From Prevotella sp. (GTDB lineage Bacteria; Bacteroidota; Bacteroidia; Bacteroidales; Bacteroidaceae): a DNA stretch of 50,067 nt. The notes below the pieces were generated by a model. It saw nothing but the letters and a program-made list of their open reading frames with translations, was not told where the DNA came from and did no database searches. The stretch is taken from positions 1-50,067 of the forward strand of contig JAFUVB010000073.1 in NCBI GenBank assembly GCA_017471245.1, in the 5' to 3' direction. A program made the translations under genes and the position numbers. Shown piece by piece: positions 35,985 through 45,395 of the stretch; positions within the stretch are counted from its first letter, which is position 1; the number at the start of each line of letters is the position of its first letter.

Positions 35985-37106
35985 TTACTGTGCAAACAAA
36001 CGCAGCGCATCCAAGGCAGGGAGTGCGCGTCCGGTGCGGTTGTCGAACAATCCGCGGTTAATCCAACTCTTGATGACAGCGTTCTTGTAGCAGTTCTCTT
36101 CGGGAAACCACCAGAAAAGACCAGTTACATTGCGATGCTTGCTCAGTTCTTCCACCAGTTCGGCAGTGAACTGCCGCTGTCCCTCGGGCGAGATGGGGTA
36201 GTATTCGGAGTAGGCGAGCGGGTTCTTCTCCCATCGGTCGTTCTCGTGGGAATAGTAAAACGCGGTTTCCACAATCATCACGGGCTTTTCGGGGTACCAG
36301 AGCGCGAGGCGGTTGAGCGTTTCGCGCAGAACGGGCAACCGCTTGTGCCACATGGGGTAGTAGGAGAGACCGATAATGTCGTAGTCAACGCCGTACATAC
36401 TCATGTAGTCGTAATAGTTCATTGTGGCTTGCGGCTCTCCGGCATGCTCGGTATGGATGATGATGCGTGCTTGCGGGCAGGTTTCGCGGCAGGCGCGGGC
36501 AGCACTGTTGAGCAAGGAGCATAGCAACGGCCATCCCTGTGGCTTGTAAGGATCCACCTTAGCTGTAGGCCAAAGCATGCCGAAGGTGATTTCGTTGCCT
36601 ATCTGAATCAGGTCGGGCGCGCATCCGGCGGCTTTCATCGCCTGCAAAGAGCGGTGAGTGTAGGCATAGAGAGAATCGTGAAGAGCAGAAGGAGGGGTAT
36701 TTTCCCACTGCTTGGGAGTGAACTGTTTGCCCGGGTCAGCCCATGTGTCGCTGTAGTGGAAGTCGAGCATCAGCTGGAATCCAGCCTCTTTGATGCGTTT
36801 CGACAGCGCAATCACATAGTCAAGGTCTTGACACACGCCCTCGTCCTTGTTGTTCTGCGGTGCATTTTCAGGATTCACGAATAGTCTTACGCGCATGGCA
36901 TTCCATCCCTGCTCGCTGAAGAAAGGCAGCAGCTGTTTGATTGTCTTGCCGTCGGCAGTCTTGTAAGTGGTGACGTGCTCCTCGTATGTGGGCAGAAGAG
37001 AGATGTCACCGCCGAGCAATTTGTCTTGCGGTGTTGCGGGTAAGCTACACAATAAGCATATACCCGCCATTGCCAAATATGAAGCAATCTGTTTCATCTG
37101 GTTCAT
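35985..37106 (-). CDS. GH53 endo-beta-1,4-galactanase
   Basis: A 373-aa secreted enzyme; I start at the ATG at 37106 (MNQMKQIASYLAMAGICLLC, signal peptide). The GH53 domain fills the rest: GGDISLLPTYEEH, RVRLFVNPENAP, DFHYSDTWADP, acid/base Glu in QIGNEITFGMLW and nucleophile Glu in MIVETAFYY, ending GLFWWFPEENCY. GH53 enzymes cut beta-1,4-galactan, as in type I arabinogalactan. It is clearly paralogous to the GH53 part of the fusion enzyme, with many identical blocks. It follows susF after a 161-bp gap containing a strong hairpin, so it may be a weaker distal member of the susCDEF transcript. Confidence 0.9.
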   Translation of the reverse strand: MNQMKQIASYLAMAGICLLCSLPATPQDKLLGGDISLLPTYEEHVTTYKTADGKTIKQLLPFFSEQGWNAMRVRLFVNPENAPQNNKDEGVCQDLDYVIALSKRIKEAGFQLMLDFHYSDTWADPGKQFTPKQWENTPPSALHDSLYAYTHRSLQAMKAAGCAPDLIQIGNEITFGMLWPTAKVDPYKPQGWPLLCSLLNSAARACRETCPQARIIIHTEHAGEPQATMNYYDYMSMYGVDYDIIGLSYYPMWHKRLPVLRETLNRLALWYPEKPVMIVETAFYYSHENDRWEKNPLAYSEYYPISPEGQRQFTAELVEELSKHRNVTGLFWWFPEENCYKNAVIKSWINRGLFDNRTGRALPALDALRLFAQ

Positions 37107-37211
37107 GAATGTTGGAAAAGATGTACAATGATGAATGTAGGAGAAATATGTAGAACTATGTATGATAGCGAGAAACAAGCGTTATCACTTGCGTAGATAC
37201 TTGAAAAGGAA

Positions 37212-37246
37212 ATCAGGCAGGCATCCGTCGAAGAAGCCTGCCTGAT
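37212..37246 (-). terminator. Intercistronic hairpin between susF and the GH53 gene
   Basis: A perfect 11-bp stem (ATCAGGCAGGC and its complement) with a 13-nt loop begins 22 nt after the susF stop. On the minus strand it is followed by TTTCCTTTT. It may be a partial terminator or a 3'-end stabiliser, lowering GH53 expression relative to susCDEF. Confidence 0.6.
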
Positions 37247-37267
37247 GTTTAATAGTGTTTTTGCCAA

Positions 37268-39085
37268 TTATCTGGCAGTTACTGTGGCATACGACTTGTT
37301 GTCGCATATTGGATAGAACTCGATGTGAACATCACCTGTCAGAGAAACAGGAATATTGTCGTTAGTTCCGTTGATGATATTGTCAAGCGAACCACCCCAG
37401 TTGCCGTCTTCATTATCCCAAGTGCCGTTGCCCTTGAACTTAATGACACCAGCCTCTGTGAATGTTGCGTCACACTCCCAGCAGCGCTTTGTGAGATTGT
37501 AGGTCATCTTAACGCCGTTGTCCCAGTCATTATTCACGGCGCTTCCAACCACGTATACACTGTTGATGGCTGTCAGTTTGAAGGTCATTGTGGCGAGATC
37601 GACGTCAGCACGATAGAAACCGGGCTCCACGAAGATGTTGCCGGCATCACCGCTGTCGATCAGCGTACCTGTCAGATCATCGTTCTGCGTACCAGGACCG
37701 TAGTTGCCATTGTCCCAGTCGCCAGCATTGCCACGGAACTTGAATGCGCCCTTGCCGCCAGACCAGTCGGCATCCTGAGCATAGAAGTAGCCCGTATAGA
37801 TGCCATCGCCATTGGCGCAGAAGAGAGGCTGCTCAACGCTACCCCAATCGTTGTTTACGCCGGCCTCATAGATATAAGAAGCGAAGTTGGTAGCCTTCAC
37901 GGTATAGCTCATATCATCCAGGTTTACGGTTACCGTGATATATTTAGCATTATCCACGCAGAACGAACCGTCATCGCCGAGGTTGCTACGGCGCGTAAGC
38001 GTGCCTGATTCACCCTGATTACCGTTGCCGCTCGTTGTTCCGTAGAGCTCTTTCCAGTTGTTTTCGTTGGTAATGGCATCGCATCCTTTGTCATCGCCGA
38101 TGGCAAACCAGCATGATCCGTCTTCAACGCCTGGGAAGGTGATGGTGTAGAATGCCACATCGGGATTGGGCTGTGTGAACTTCAGTTCCTTGCTTGCTGC
38201 TGAAGCTGTCCAGTCGTTGGGATCTCCCACGATGTAAAGGTTCACGGCGAGTTGCTTCACATGATAGGTGAGGTTCACCATGTCGATGGTTACTTCGAAC
38301 ATTCCCTTGCCGCTGATGACAGGTGTCTGCACGGGCTGGTCATCGCCAGTGTATACAATGAAACCGCTTCTTGCGTTATCGCCGTTCACGGCACAACCCA
38401 TTTGGCCGCTGTTCACTTCATCCCAGCTGCTCTCACTATAGTTGGATCCGGCATAGAACTTATACCAGTTGTCTTCGTCGCTGGTGGTTGTCACCACGGC
38501 AGTGTAAGTTCCGTCGCCGTTGTTTGTCATCCAAACGGGTGCTCCCAGATCCCATCCGGCACCATTCTCTTCGAAGTTGCCCAACAGGAAATAGCCTTTG
38601 CTGTCGATGGCAGGTGTTGCCTTCGGAGTGAACGTGGCGGTGGTGTTTCCGATAACGTCAGTTGTCACGGCATCGCCGTTGTTAAGAATGATAGACACTT
38701 GCGACTCTATTTGCAACTGCCGAGCCGTGTTGGCACGCGAATTGAACATGTTCTGTGACAGGTTGTTCAGTTCTTCAGCAGATACAATGATGAATCCGTT
38801 GTCGATAGTTGCATTGATTTCCTCACCGTTGATGGTCAGGTTGGTCAGGGCGAAGTTAGCCACCTTGTCGGATGATGCACTGATGGCAACCAGCCTTACG
38901 TCGTCGTTGCTGACAGGCATTGCGATGTTGGCATCTGGACCGGCTGCAAATGAAACGCCATATTTAGCAGCCACTTCCTCCGGATCGTTTGACTGTGGGT
39001 TTGCCCAGTCATCATAGTCGCCGGCGCAGCTGGCGAGCAGAATGCCCGCCAAGGCTGCAAAGCTATATCTGAATATCTTTTTCAT
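37268..39085 (-). CDS. susF: SusF/SusE-family outer-membrane glycan-binding lipoprotein
   Basis: A 605-aa surface lipoprotein (lipobox LLASC, Cys20). After an N-terminal linker domain (about 30-150) it appears to carry four CBM-like SusF modules (roughly 155-280, 281-400, 401-510 and 511-605). Each has a beta-sandwich pattern with conserved aromatics (for example LYIVGDPNDW, YIYEAGVNNDWG, VYVVGSAVNNDW). SusF binds starch at the cell surface without cutting it. It is the last gene of the susCDEF set, 18 nt after susE. The gene symbol reflects family and position, not proven starch specificity. Confidence 0.85.
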   Translation of the reverse strand: MKKIFRYSFAALAGILLASCAGDYDDWANPQSNDPEEVAAKYGVSFAAGPDANIAMPVSNDDVRLVAISASSDKVANFALTNLTINGEEINATIDNGFIIVSAEELNNLSQNMFNSRANTARQLQIESQVSIILNNGDAVTTDVIGNTTATFTPKATPAIDSKGYFLLGNFEENGAGWDLGAPVWMTNNGDGTYTAVVTTTSDEDNWYKFYAGSNYSESSWDEVNSGQMGCAVNGDNARSGFIVYTGDDQPVQTPVISGKGMFEVTIDMVNLTYHVKQLAVNLYIVGDPNDWTASAASKELKFTQPNPDVAFYTITFPGVEDGSCWFAIGDDKGCDAITNENNWKELYGTTSGNGNQGESGTLTRRSNLGDDGSFCVDNAKYITVTVNLDDMSYTVKATNFASYIYEAGVNNDWGSVEQPLFCANGDGIYTGYFYAQDADWSGGKGAFKFRGNAGDWDNGNYGPGTQNDDLTGTLIDSGDAGNIFVEPGFYRADVDLATMTFKLTAINSVYVVGSAVNNDWDNGVKMTYNLTKRCWECDATFTEAGVIKFKGNGTWDNEDGNWGGSLDNIINGTNDNIPVSLTGDVHIEFYPICDNKSYATVTAR

Positions 39086-39103
39086 AATGATTATGCAATT
39101 AAA

Positions 39104-40267
39104 TTATTTTACTTCACCTGTCATGTTGTTGAAGTCAACATAGAGTTTCTGGCCGGCACCGCAGCTAACTGAATACTCAGCACCTACATTTTCTGCCCAG
39201 TTATTCGGAATGTCAACCGTACGCCAGTAGAGGTTGCCGTTGTGGAGCGTGAACTCGGTTGTCCACCAGCTGTGTCCTGGAATCTTAATGTATGCACGGA
39301 GTTCTCCGCTTCCTGTGAATGCAGGTGATTCCCATAATCCGCTCTGGTCGGCGGGTGCTGTCATCTGCGAGATGCTGTTGGCATCTGTCCAGTCTCCATC
39401 GGTTGTTGCGCCGATGATGTAAGCGGCGGCAGGATAGATGTGGAGCGTGAATTGAACGCTGCTTCCCACAATCTCTGACTCGAAGAGCAGGGTATACCAT
39501 CCTGGATTGTCAATCTGGATGTTTCCGTCGTTGGCTGCTTCGTGAACGCCTGCATTGGCCTGGTCATCGTAAGTCTTGATGCGGTCGTAGCCACGCCAGT
39601 CGTTATTGAAGAGACCCCACTTGAACTGGCTGTTTGCCGAAGCATAAATCATGGTGAAGAACTGACCGGCAATACCATAAACAGGAGCTGTTGCCTTCCA
39701 GCTGCTCCAAGCATTCTGGATGTCGGAACCTACGACGAACAGTTCTGTGGGCAGTTCGGCCTGCGGAGCACGATAGGTGGCAAGAACGCTGGGCAGAGTG
39801 ATTACATTCGACATGCATTCGCCTGTTTCCATTGCATAGAGATGGGCGCGCAGTCTCACATAGAGCGGACACGGAGAGTTGGGATAGTCGGTGTCGGGAT
39901 TCTCTTCTTGGAAGAGTTCAATCATGGCAGCATTCACTTCAGAGGCATCCACTGGCAGCGTGGCTGTCTGGTAACTGGTTGCCAGTTCCTTGTAAGCACT
40001 GAAGTCGGATTTGAGGGATACCTGTACATGATAGTCGGTCACGTATGGCACGCCACCATAGTTCGGCTGCGAACAGGTGAGGTTGAGTCTTTCACCGTTC
40101 ACCAGGTCGTATGTGTTGTTGGCAGCATTTCCTGGAACATTCAGCACGAAGCTTGTGGCCTGGCTCACATCCAGTGTAGGATTGCTGTCGTTGTCTGTCT
40201 CACACGAAGCCAACATCATGGGCAGTGCGAGTGCAGGCATCAGCATAGCTTTCAAAATATATTTCAT
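39104..40267 (-). CDS. susE: SusE-family outer-membrane glycan-binding lipoprotein
   Basis: A 387-aa lipoprotein (signal ending LASC, Cys about 23). The N-terminal SusE domain (about 30-165) is Ig-like, with FVLNVPGNAANNTYDLVNGE and a YHVQVSLKSDF segment. Two CBM-like modules follow (about 172-280 with VVGSDIQNAWSSW, and 281-387 with AYIIGATTDGDW). Solvent-exposed tryptophans in these modules fit glycan stacking. It lies 57 nt after susD and 18 nt before susF. Confidence 0.85.
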   Translation of the reverse strand: MKYILKAMLMPALALPMMLASCETDNDSNPTLDVSQATSFVLNVPGNAANNTYDLVNGERLNLTCSQPNYGGVPYVTDYHVQVSLKSDFSAYKELATSYQTATLPVDASEVNAAMIELFQEENPDTDYPNSPCPLYVRLRAHLYAMETGECMSNVITLPSVLATYRAPQAELPTELFVVGSDIQNAWSSWKATAPVYGIAGQFFTMIYASANSQFKWGLFNNDWRGYDRIKTYDDQANAGVHEAANDGNIQIDNPGWYTLLFESEIVGSSVQFTLHIYPAAAYIIGATTDGDWTDANSISQMTAPADQSGLWESPAFTGSGELRAYIKIPGHSWWTTEFTLHNGNLYWRTVDIPNNWAENVGAEYSVSCGAGQKLYVDFNNMTGEVK

Positions 40268-40324
40268 ATTCTTTTGTTCCTTTAATTGTTGTTCTGTTAT
40301 TCTACAATCATGCTCTGATTAAGA

Positions 40325-42088
40325 TTAATAACCAGGGTTCTGTGAGAGGTTCTTGTTTGTACTGATCTCGTTAGCTGGCACAGGATAGATGTTGAAGTGA
40401 GCGTCAACAGCCTGTCCGTTGGGAGAGCCTCCCTTCCAGTCCCAGATATACTTCTTTGTGGTGAATCGGCCGAAGCGAACCAAGTCGGAGCGGCGGCGTC
40501 CTTCCATGTAGAACTCGCGGCACCATTCGTCGATGAGGATGTCTTCGTCGATAGAAGTGAATGCCGTAGTGTGGGCGCGATTGCGCAGCACGTTCAAGTC
40601 GCTCAGTGCTTCTGCATTCTGTCCCAAGCGATACTTAGCCTCGGCACGTGTGAGGTAAGCCTCGGCCAGACGGAACAATGGAATGTCGGTGTCGGAGAAC
40701 GTCTCGTCAGAAGGACTCTCGTTAGTAGAGTAGCGGTTCTGCCATTTCACGATAGACAGTCCGTTCAGGAATCCGGTAATATTCTTTCCAGCGCGGAGTG
40801 TGCGGGCATTCTCTGTTGTGGCACCGCCGATGCCACCGTAGAACAGGGCGCGGTCGTCGCCTGCAACGGCTACAATCTGTGCTGTTGAGCCACCCAAGAT
40901 TTCGTCAACGGCAATCACTTCTGCCTCGCTCGGCGTGCGGCTCTTGCCCTCTGCGTCCTTATACAAGTCTGCATGACCGTTTTCTACGTAACTCTTGATT
41001 TCATCAGCTGTGGCAATCGGGCAATCCTTGTCTGGGTCGGCAATGAATTTCTTCACCAAAGCCTCGCGTGCAAAGTTACATGTCCAGTAGTTGGTCGTTG
41101 CGCTGTAGGGCATACCGGCAGCGCGCATACTGCTCACCAAGTAGGTTGAGCCAGCGTGCTCTTCTGTGTTCTTTCCGTCCTGACGGATGGGGAAGATGCA
41201 CTCTTTCATTGCTTGAGCGTTCTTGTCGTTATCGCCCATGAACACCTGCTCATAGCCAGTGAATCCATTTGCATTGGTGGATGTGGAGAGCGCATATTTG
41301 CCGCTGTTGATAATCTGGTCGCAGTAGCTTATGGCCTTCTGATAGTCTTTCACCTGTCCGTCGGTATAGATGGCGGAATTCAGTGCAAGACGAGCATGAA
41401 GCATCATGGCTGCGCCACGGTCAGCGCGTCCGTAGTTGCTGCTGTTGAAAGCTCCTATCTCAGCAAGCTGCGGCTCAATGGTAGTCAGCTCGTTGTCGAT
41501 CCAGTCGTAGAGATCCTTACCGGCTTTCTCCACGGGGAGTTCCGACATGTTGAATCCCTCTTCGAGCGCATCCTTGAATGGTGCTTTGTGGAACAAATCG
41601 AGGAAATACCAGTAGTGGAGAGCGCGCAGGAAACGAACTTCAGCCAAGTAGTGCGGATATTCACCGTCGGTGCGGTCTTTCATCTGCTCCAAGTAAGAGT
41701 TATAGTTGGTGATGTCGTATGCAAGGCGCTTCCAAGCCCAACCTGTGCGGACGGAACTGGAAGTCCAGCGAATATTTGTGATTTGCGGGATATCCGTATC
41801 GGTCTGCCATGCCCAGATGCATTCATCAGATCCCAGTTCCTGCAGATTGAACACGGTGCGATAGAAACCGATTTCTCCTTCGTCGCCGCTGATATCGCTG
41901 TTGCCGGTAGGACCAACCTGTCCGGTGAGTCCCAGTGTGGCATACTGCTTGGCGAGCAGTTCCATGTCATCATAGCTTTGTGAAGACTTCGGATCGATTG
42001 ACGAGATGTTCAAGTCGTCGGCGCAAGAGGTCATTCCTGCTGCAAGCAGTCCTGCTATGGCTGTCTTTAATAATATATTATGTCTCAT
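40325..42088 (-). CDS. susD: SusD/RagB-family surface glycan-binding lipoprotein
   Basis: A 587-aa lipoprotein (lipobox GMTSC, Cys about 22). The SusD fold is indicated by TPR-like helices: a conserved region around AWKRLAYDITNYNSYLEQ, then AEVRFLRALHYWYFLDLF (about 145-165) and RGAAMMLHARLALNSAIYT. The C-terminal block is DIPLFRLAEAYLTRAEAKYRLGQ plus a final NPGY, all typical of SusD. It caps the SusC barrel and delivers glycan. It is 20 nt downstream of susC. The aromatic platform residues cannot be placed without an alignment. Confidence 0.92.
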   Translation of the reverse strand: MRHNILLKTAIAGLLAAGMTSCADDLNISSIDPKSSQSYDDMELLAKQYATLGLTGQVGPTGNSDISGDEGEIGFYRTVFNLQELGSDECIWAWQTDTDIPQITNIRWTSSSVRTGWAWKRLAYDITNYNSYLEQMKDRTDGEYPHYLAEVRFLRALHYWYFLDLFHKAPFKDALEEGFNMSELPVEKAGKDLYDWIDNELTTIEPQLAEIGAFNSSNYGRADRGAAMMLHARLALNSAIYTDGQVKDYQKAISYCDQIINSGKYALSTSTNANGFTGYEQVFMGDNDKNAQAMKECIFPIRQDGKNTEEHAGSTYLVSSMRAAGMPYSATTNYWTCNFAREALVKKFIADPDKDCPIATADEIKSYVENGHADLYKDAEGKSRTPSEAEVIAVDEILGGSTAQIVAVAGDDRALFYGGIGGATTENARTLRAGKNITGFLNGLSIVKWQNRYSTNESPSDETFSDTDIPLFRLAEAYLTRAEAKYRLGQNAEALSDLNVLRNRAHTTAFTSIDEDILIDEWCREFYMEGRRRSDLVRFGRFTTKKYIWDWKGGSPNGQAVDAHFNIYPVPANEISTNKNLSQNPGY

Positions 42089-42108
42089 AATGATATATGT
42101 CGTTAATG

Positions 42109-45100
42109 TTAGAAGTTGAGATTTACGCCAAGCTGGAAGCTCATTGGACGTGGGTAAGGATTGCGGTCAATACCTGAAGCCACCTCGGGATCGATGCCCT
42201 TGTACTTGGTGATCATAAACGGATTCTGTGCTGTTGCATAGATTCGACCAGAGCAGTGGTTCTTGAACAATGCTGGGAAAGTGTAGCCCAGTGTGATGTT
42301 TGAACACTTCAGATAAGAGGCATTCTGCACGAAGTAGTCGCTAATCCAGTAGCCGTCGCCCACGGTTGTAACTCCTGAGAAACCCAGTTCAACTGCTTCA
42401 GGGGTGGTGTTGTGGAAGCTGCTGTTGGTGTAGAGACCACCAAGAGATGCCTTGTCTGAGAGGAAGTCATAATATACATAGTTGCCAAGCGATGCATGGA
42501 AAGCGGCACTCAAATCCCAGTTCTTCCAGAGGAACTTGGTGGTGAGACCCATTACCACGTCGGCTGCCGGCTTCTTATAATAGTAGCGGTCGTCATCGTT
42601 GATCATTCCGTCGGCATTGCGGTCAACATACAGACCCTCGATGGGCATGCCCATTTCATCGTATACCTGCTGGTAAACAAAGAACGAGTTGGCGGGATAA
42701 CCCACGGCGTTGCGCTGTATGCGCGTTCCGTTACCGCGTGAGATGGTGTTTGAAACCCATACATAGTCATCACCACCTGCTTTCAGTTCGGTGATTTCGT
42801 TATGGTTCCATCCGATGTTGTAGCTGAGATCCCATGTGAAATCCTTTGTGACAACAGGTTTCACGTTGATGGCGAACTCCATACCGTAGTTTTCCAGATT
42901 ACCGATGTTCTGCATCATCTGGTCGCCAAAGTTGATTCCTGAAGGAATATCAACAGTACTCAACAGGTCGGTGGTCTTACGGAAGTATCCGTCAATGTTG
43001 AATGCGATGCGTCCGTTGAGGAAGCTGAAGTCTAATCCCGCATTCCATGTGGTTGTAGTTTCCCATGTGAGATCGGGATTGTATACATTCGGTCGGGTTG
43101 TATAATAATAGGTGCTGCCGAAAGGATACTGTGCATACGGGTTACTGCGCACGTAAAGTGGCACATAGTAGAAGTCGGCAATGCCGTTCTGCTGACCGGT
43201 CTGACCCCAGCCCAAACGCAGTTTCAGTTCGTCGAGAGCGTCCACGTTCTTCAGGAATGGCTCTTCGTTGATTTTCCAAGCGAATGCCACAGATGGGAAG
43301 TAACCCCATTTTTTGCCGGGAGCGAAACGGGAAGAACCGTCGGCACGGAATGTGGCAGTGAGCATATAGCGGCTCAAGATGCTGTAGTTCAAACGTCCGA
43401 AGTAAGAAAGCAGTGAGTTGTGGGTAGCCCACTCAGTGTCCTTGCGATTTGTAGGATTGTTGGCCTCACCGGTCTTAAAGTCGGTTCCCTGTCCCCAGTT
43501 ATAGCCCAGGCTGTGGAAGTGGCTTGTCTCGGCACCTGCCATCACGTCAACATTGTGCACACCAAATTCATGTGCATACTGTGCATAGGCATTTGCGGTA
43601 ATACTATACTTGTAATAGTTTGTCTTGCCATCCCATCCATAGTAGTTGGCTCCCCAAGAATAAGGAGAAGTCCAGTCGTGCTGTTCCGAAGCGGTGTATT
43701 GACCTCCGTAGTTTGCATGGATGTGCAAATCTTCGAAACCGTGAATCTTATAGTCGGCCTCAAAGTTTGCCGTAAAGTCGTCGGCAAAAGCTGTAGTGCG
43801 CTGATTCTCGAGAGCTGCCACAGGATTTTGAGGTGCGTTGCTGTTGGTGGTCTTGGTCCATTCTGCGTCGCTGTAGTCCGAAGCGTTGATCAGGCTCTGC
43901 CAGAAACCGCCGGTAAACTTATAGTCGGCGCCGTTGTCATACACAGGACGTGTCGGGTCAATGCTCAACGCACTGCCTAAGGCAGCACCACTGTCGGCAT
44001 AGCGGTTCTTCTCGTGCATGTACTTGGCTGTGATGTTCAGGTTCAGATGCTGGTCGAGCAGAGACGGTGCAAGGTTCACTGATGCGTTGAAACGGCGCAT
44101 GTAGCTTGTCTTGATGATACCGTCAGCAGCATTGAAACCAACACCAACGCGGTATGGCATGTTCTCAATACCTCCTGTGAGAGAGAGGCTGTGGTTGGAA
44201 GAAATGGCTGTGCGGAAAATCTCATCCTGCCAGTCGGTGTCAGCATCTCCGAGCAGAGACGCATCCAGACCTTCTGTGCGCTCCACCAAGGCACGATAGT
44301 CGGCAGCATTCAGCACGTCGTATTTCTTCTGAATCAAAGAGGCTGTCACTTCTCCGTTGTAGCTAACCTTCGGAGCCTGTCCTGCGCGTCCTTTCTTTGT
44401 GGTGATGATAATCACACCGTTTGAGGCGCGGCTACCATAGATGGCAGTGGCAGAGGCATCTTTCAGTACGGTAAAGGTCTCGATGTCGTTAGGATTGATC
44501 ATGGCGAGCACGTTGGTCATACCTTGTGCTGTGTTTCCGTCGATAGGCAGTCCGTCGATCACATAGAGTGGGTCGTTTGATGCACTAAGCGACGCACCAC
44601 CGCGGATACGGATCTGTGCGCCGGCACCAGGACTACCTCCTGCGGTGATGACATCCACACCAGCCACCTTACCTACGAGCATGTCGCTGGCACTGTTGGT
44701 GATACCCTTCGACATTTCATCGGGCTTGATGGCGGTGACCGATCCTGTCAAGTCGTCTTTCTTTGCGCGGCCGTAACCGATGACAACCACGTTTTCAAGC
44801 AACTGTGAGTCGTCTTTCAAAACGACTTCCACCGTTGGAGCTGCAGCAACGACAGCTTCCTGGTATCCCACGAAAGAGACGGAAAGCTTGTCGCCCTGAT
44901 TTGCTTTCAGCGTAAAGTTACCGTCGAAGTCGGATATTGCCCCCCCCGATTGTCCTACGACACGGATGGTTGCTCCGATGACAGCTTCGCCGGTAGCATC
45001 CTTAACATTGCCTTTCACAGTGATTTGCTGTGCAAAGGCCGTTGCCGAAAGAATCAGCCCGCATATCAATGCGAGCATTCTTAAAGGCATTGTTGTTTTT

Positions 45101-45114
45101 ACCTGCTTCATCAT
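42109..45114 (-). CDS. susC: SusC/RagA-family TonB-dependent glycan transporter
   Basis: A 1001-aa outer-membrane receptor. The signal peptide ends near residue 29 (TAFAQQ). A carboxypeptidase-regulatory-like domain follows (about 30-105, VKGNVKDATGEAVIGATIRV), then the TonB box region and plug (about 110-230: VVVIGYGRAKKDDLTGSV, IRIRGGASLSASNDPLYVIDG). The 22-strand barrel ends LGVNLNF with a terminal Phe. It imports oligosaccharides captured by SusD with energy from TonB. It is the first gene of the operon; a -7-like TAAATTTG lies at 45207-45214 and a LacI operator at 45271-45282. Confidence 0.94.
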   Translation of the reverse strand: MMKQVKTTMPLRMLALICGLILSATAFAQQITVKGNVKDATGEAVIGATIRVVGQSGGAISDFDGNFTLKANQGDKLSVSFVGYQEAVVAAAPTVEVVLKDDSQLLENVVVIGYGRAKKDDLTGSVTAIKPDEMSKGITNSASDMLVGKVAGVDVITAGGSPGAGAQIRIRGGASLSASNDPLYVIDGLPIDGNTAQGMTNVLAMINPNDIETFTVLKDASATAIYGSRASNGVIIITTKKGRAGQAPKVSYNGEVTASLIQKKYDVLNAADYRALVERTEGLDASLLGDADTDWQDEIFRTAISSNHSLSLTGGIENMPYRVGVGFNAADGIIKTSYMRRFNASVNLAPSLLDQHLNLNITAKYMHEKNRYADSGAALGSALSIDPTRPVYDNGADYKFTGGFWQSLINASDYSDAEWTKTTNSNAPQNPVAALENQRTTAFADDFTANFEADYKIHGFEDLHIHANYGGQYTASEQHDWTSPYSWGANYYGWDGKTNYYKYSITANAYAQYAHEFGVHNVDVMAGAETSHFHSLGYNWGQGTDFKTGEANNPTNRKDTEWATHNSLLSYFGRLNYSILSRYMLTATFRADGSSRFAPGKKWGYFPSVAFAWKINEEPFLKNVDALDELKLRLGWGQTGQQNGIADFYYVPLYVRSNPYAQYPFGSTYYYTTRPNVYNPDLTWETTTTWNAGLDFSFLNGRIAFNIDGYFRKTTDLLSTVDIPSGINFGDQMMQNIGNLENYGMEFAINVKPVVTKDFTWDLSYNIGWNHNEITELKAGGDDYVWVSNTISRGNGTRIQRNAVGYPANSFFVYQQVYDEMGMPIEGLYVDRNADGMINDDDRYYYKKPAADVVMGLTTKFLWKNWDLSAAFHASLGNYVYYDFLSDKASLGGLYTNSSFHNTTPEAVELGFSGVTTVGDGYWISDYFVQNASYLKCSNITLGYTFPALFKNHCSGRIYATAQNPFMITKYKGIDPEVASGIDRNPYPRPMSFQLGVNLNF

Positions 45115-45206
45115 TTTATTGTTTAAAGTTAGTTGATATAAATATTCGTATATATTATATAGTGGTATCTGTATGTCGTGAACAGTGGTAAAGTTCTTTT
45201 CGTGTG

Positions 45207-45214
45207 CAAATTTA
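45207..45214 (-). promoter_or_regulatory. -7 promoter box of susC
   Basis: TAAATTTG on the minus strand fits TAnnTTTG and would start the susC transcript about 90 nt before its ATG. No TTTG is found at the matching -33 position, so activation by a regulator is plausible. Confidence 0.45.
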
Positions 45215-45270
45215 ATGTTAGTTTATGTATGTTGGATGAAAAATTGAGGTAAATCAATTATTTGTCGCGC

Positions 45271-45282
45271 GCAAACGTTTGC
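45271..45282. promoter_or_regulatory. LacI-type operator
   Basis: GCAAACGTTTGC is a perfect 12-bp palindrome with the central CG typical of LacI/GalR-family operators. It lies between the divergent susC and lacI-type genes and overlaps the TTTG (-33) element of the latter, so the regulator probably controls itself and perhaps susC. Confidence 0.75.
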
Positions 45283-45309
45283 ATTTTCAAAAACTAATTA
45301 TTACCTTTG
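45278..45309 (+). promoter_or_regulatory. Promoter of the LacI-type regulator
   Basis: TTTG at 45278-45281, a 20-nt gap and TACCTTTG at 45302-45309 match the Bacteroidetes consensus. The ATG lies 86 nt downstream. The -33 element sits inside the operator palindrome. Confidence 0.7.
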
Positions 45310-45395
45310 TACGCAGGTAGTTGAATGAAAGTTTTGCATAAATTTGCACTCAAAGCGGAGGAGGTAGCATGGACGGTGACGAATAATTGAAACCT

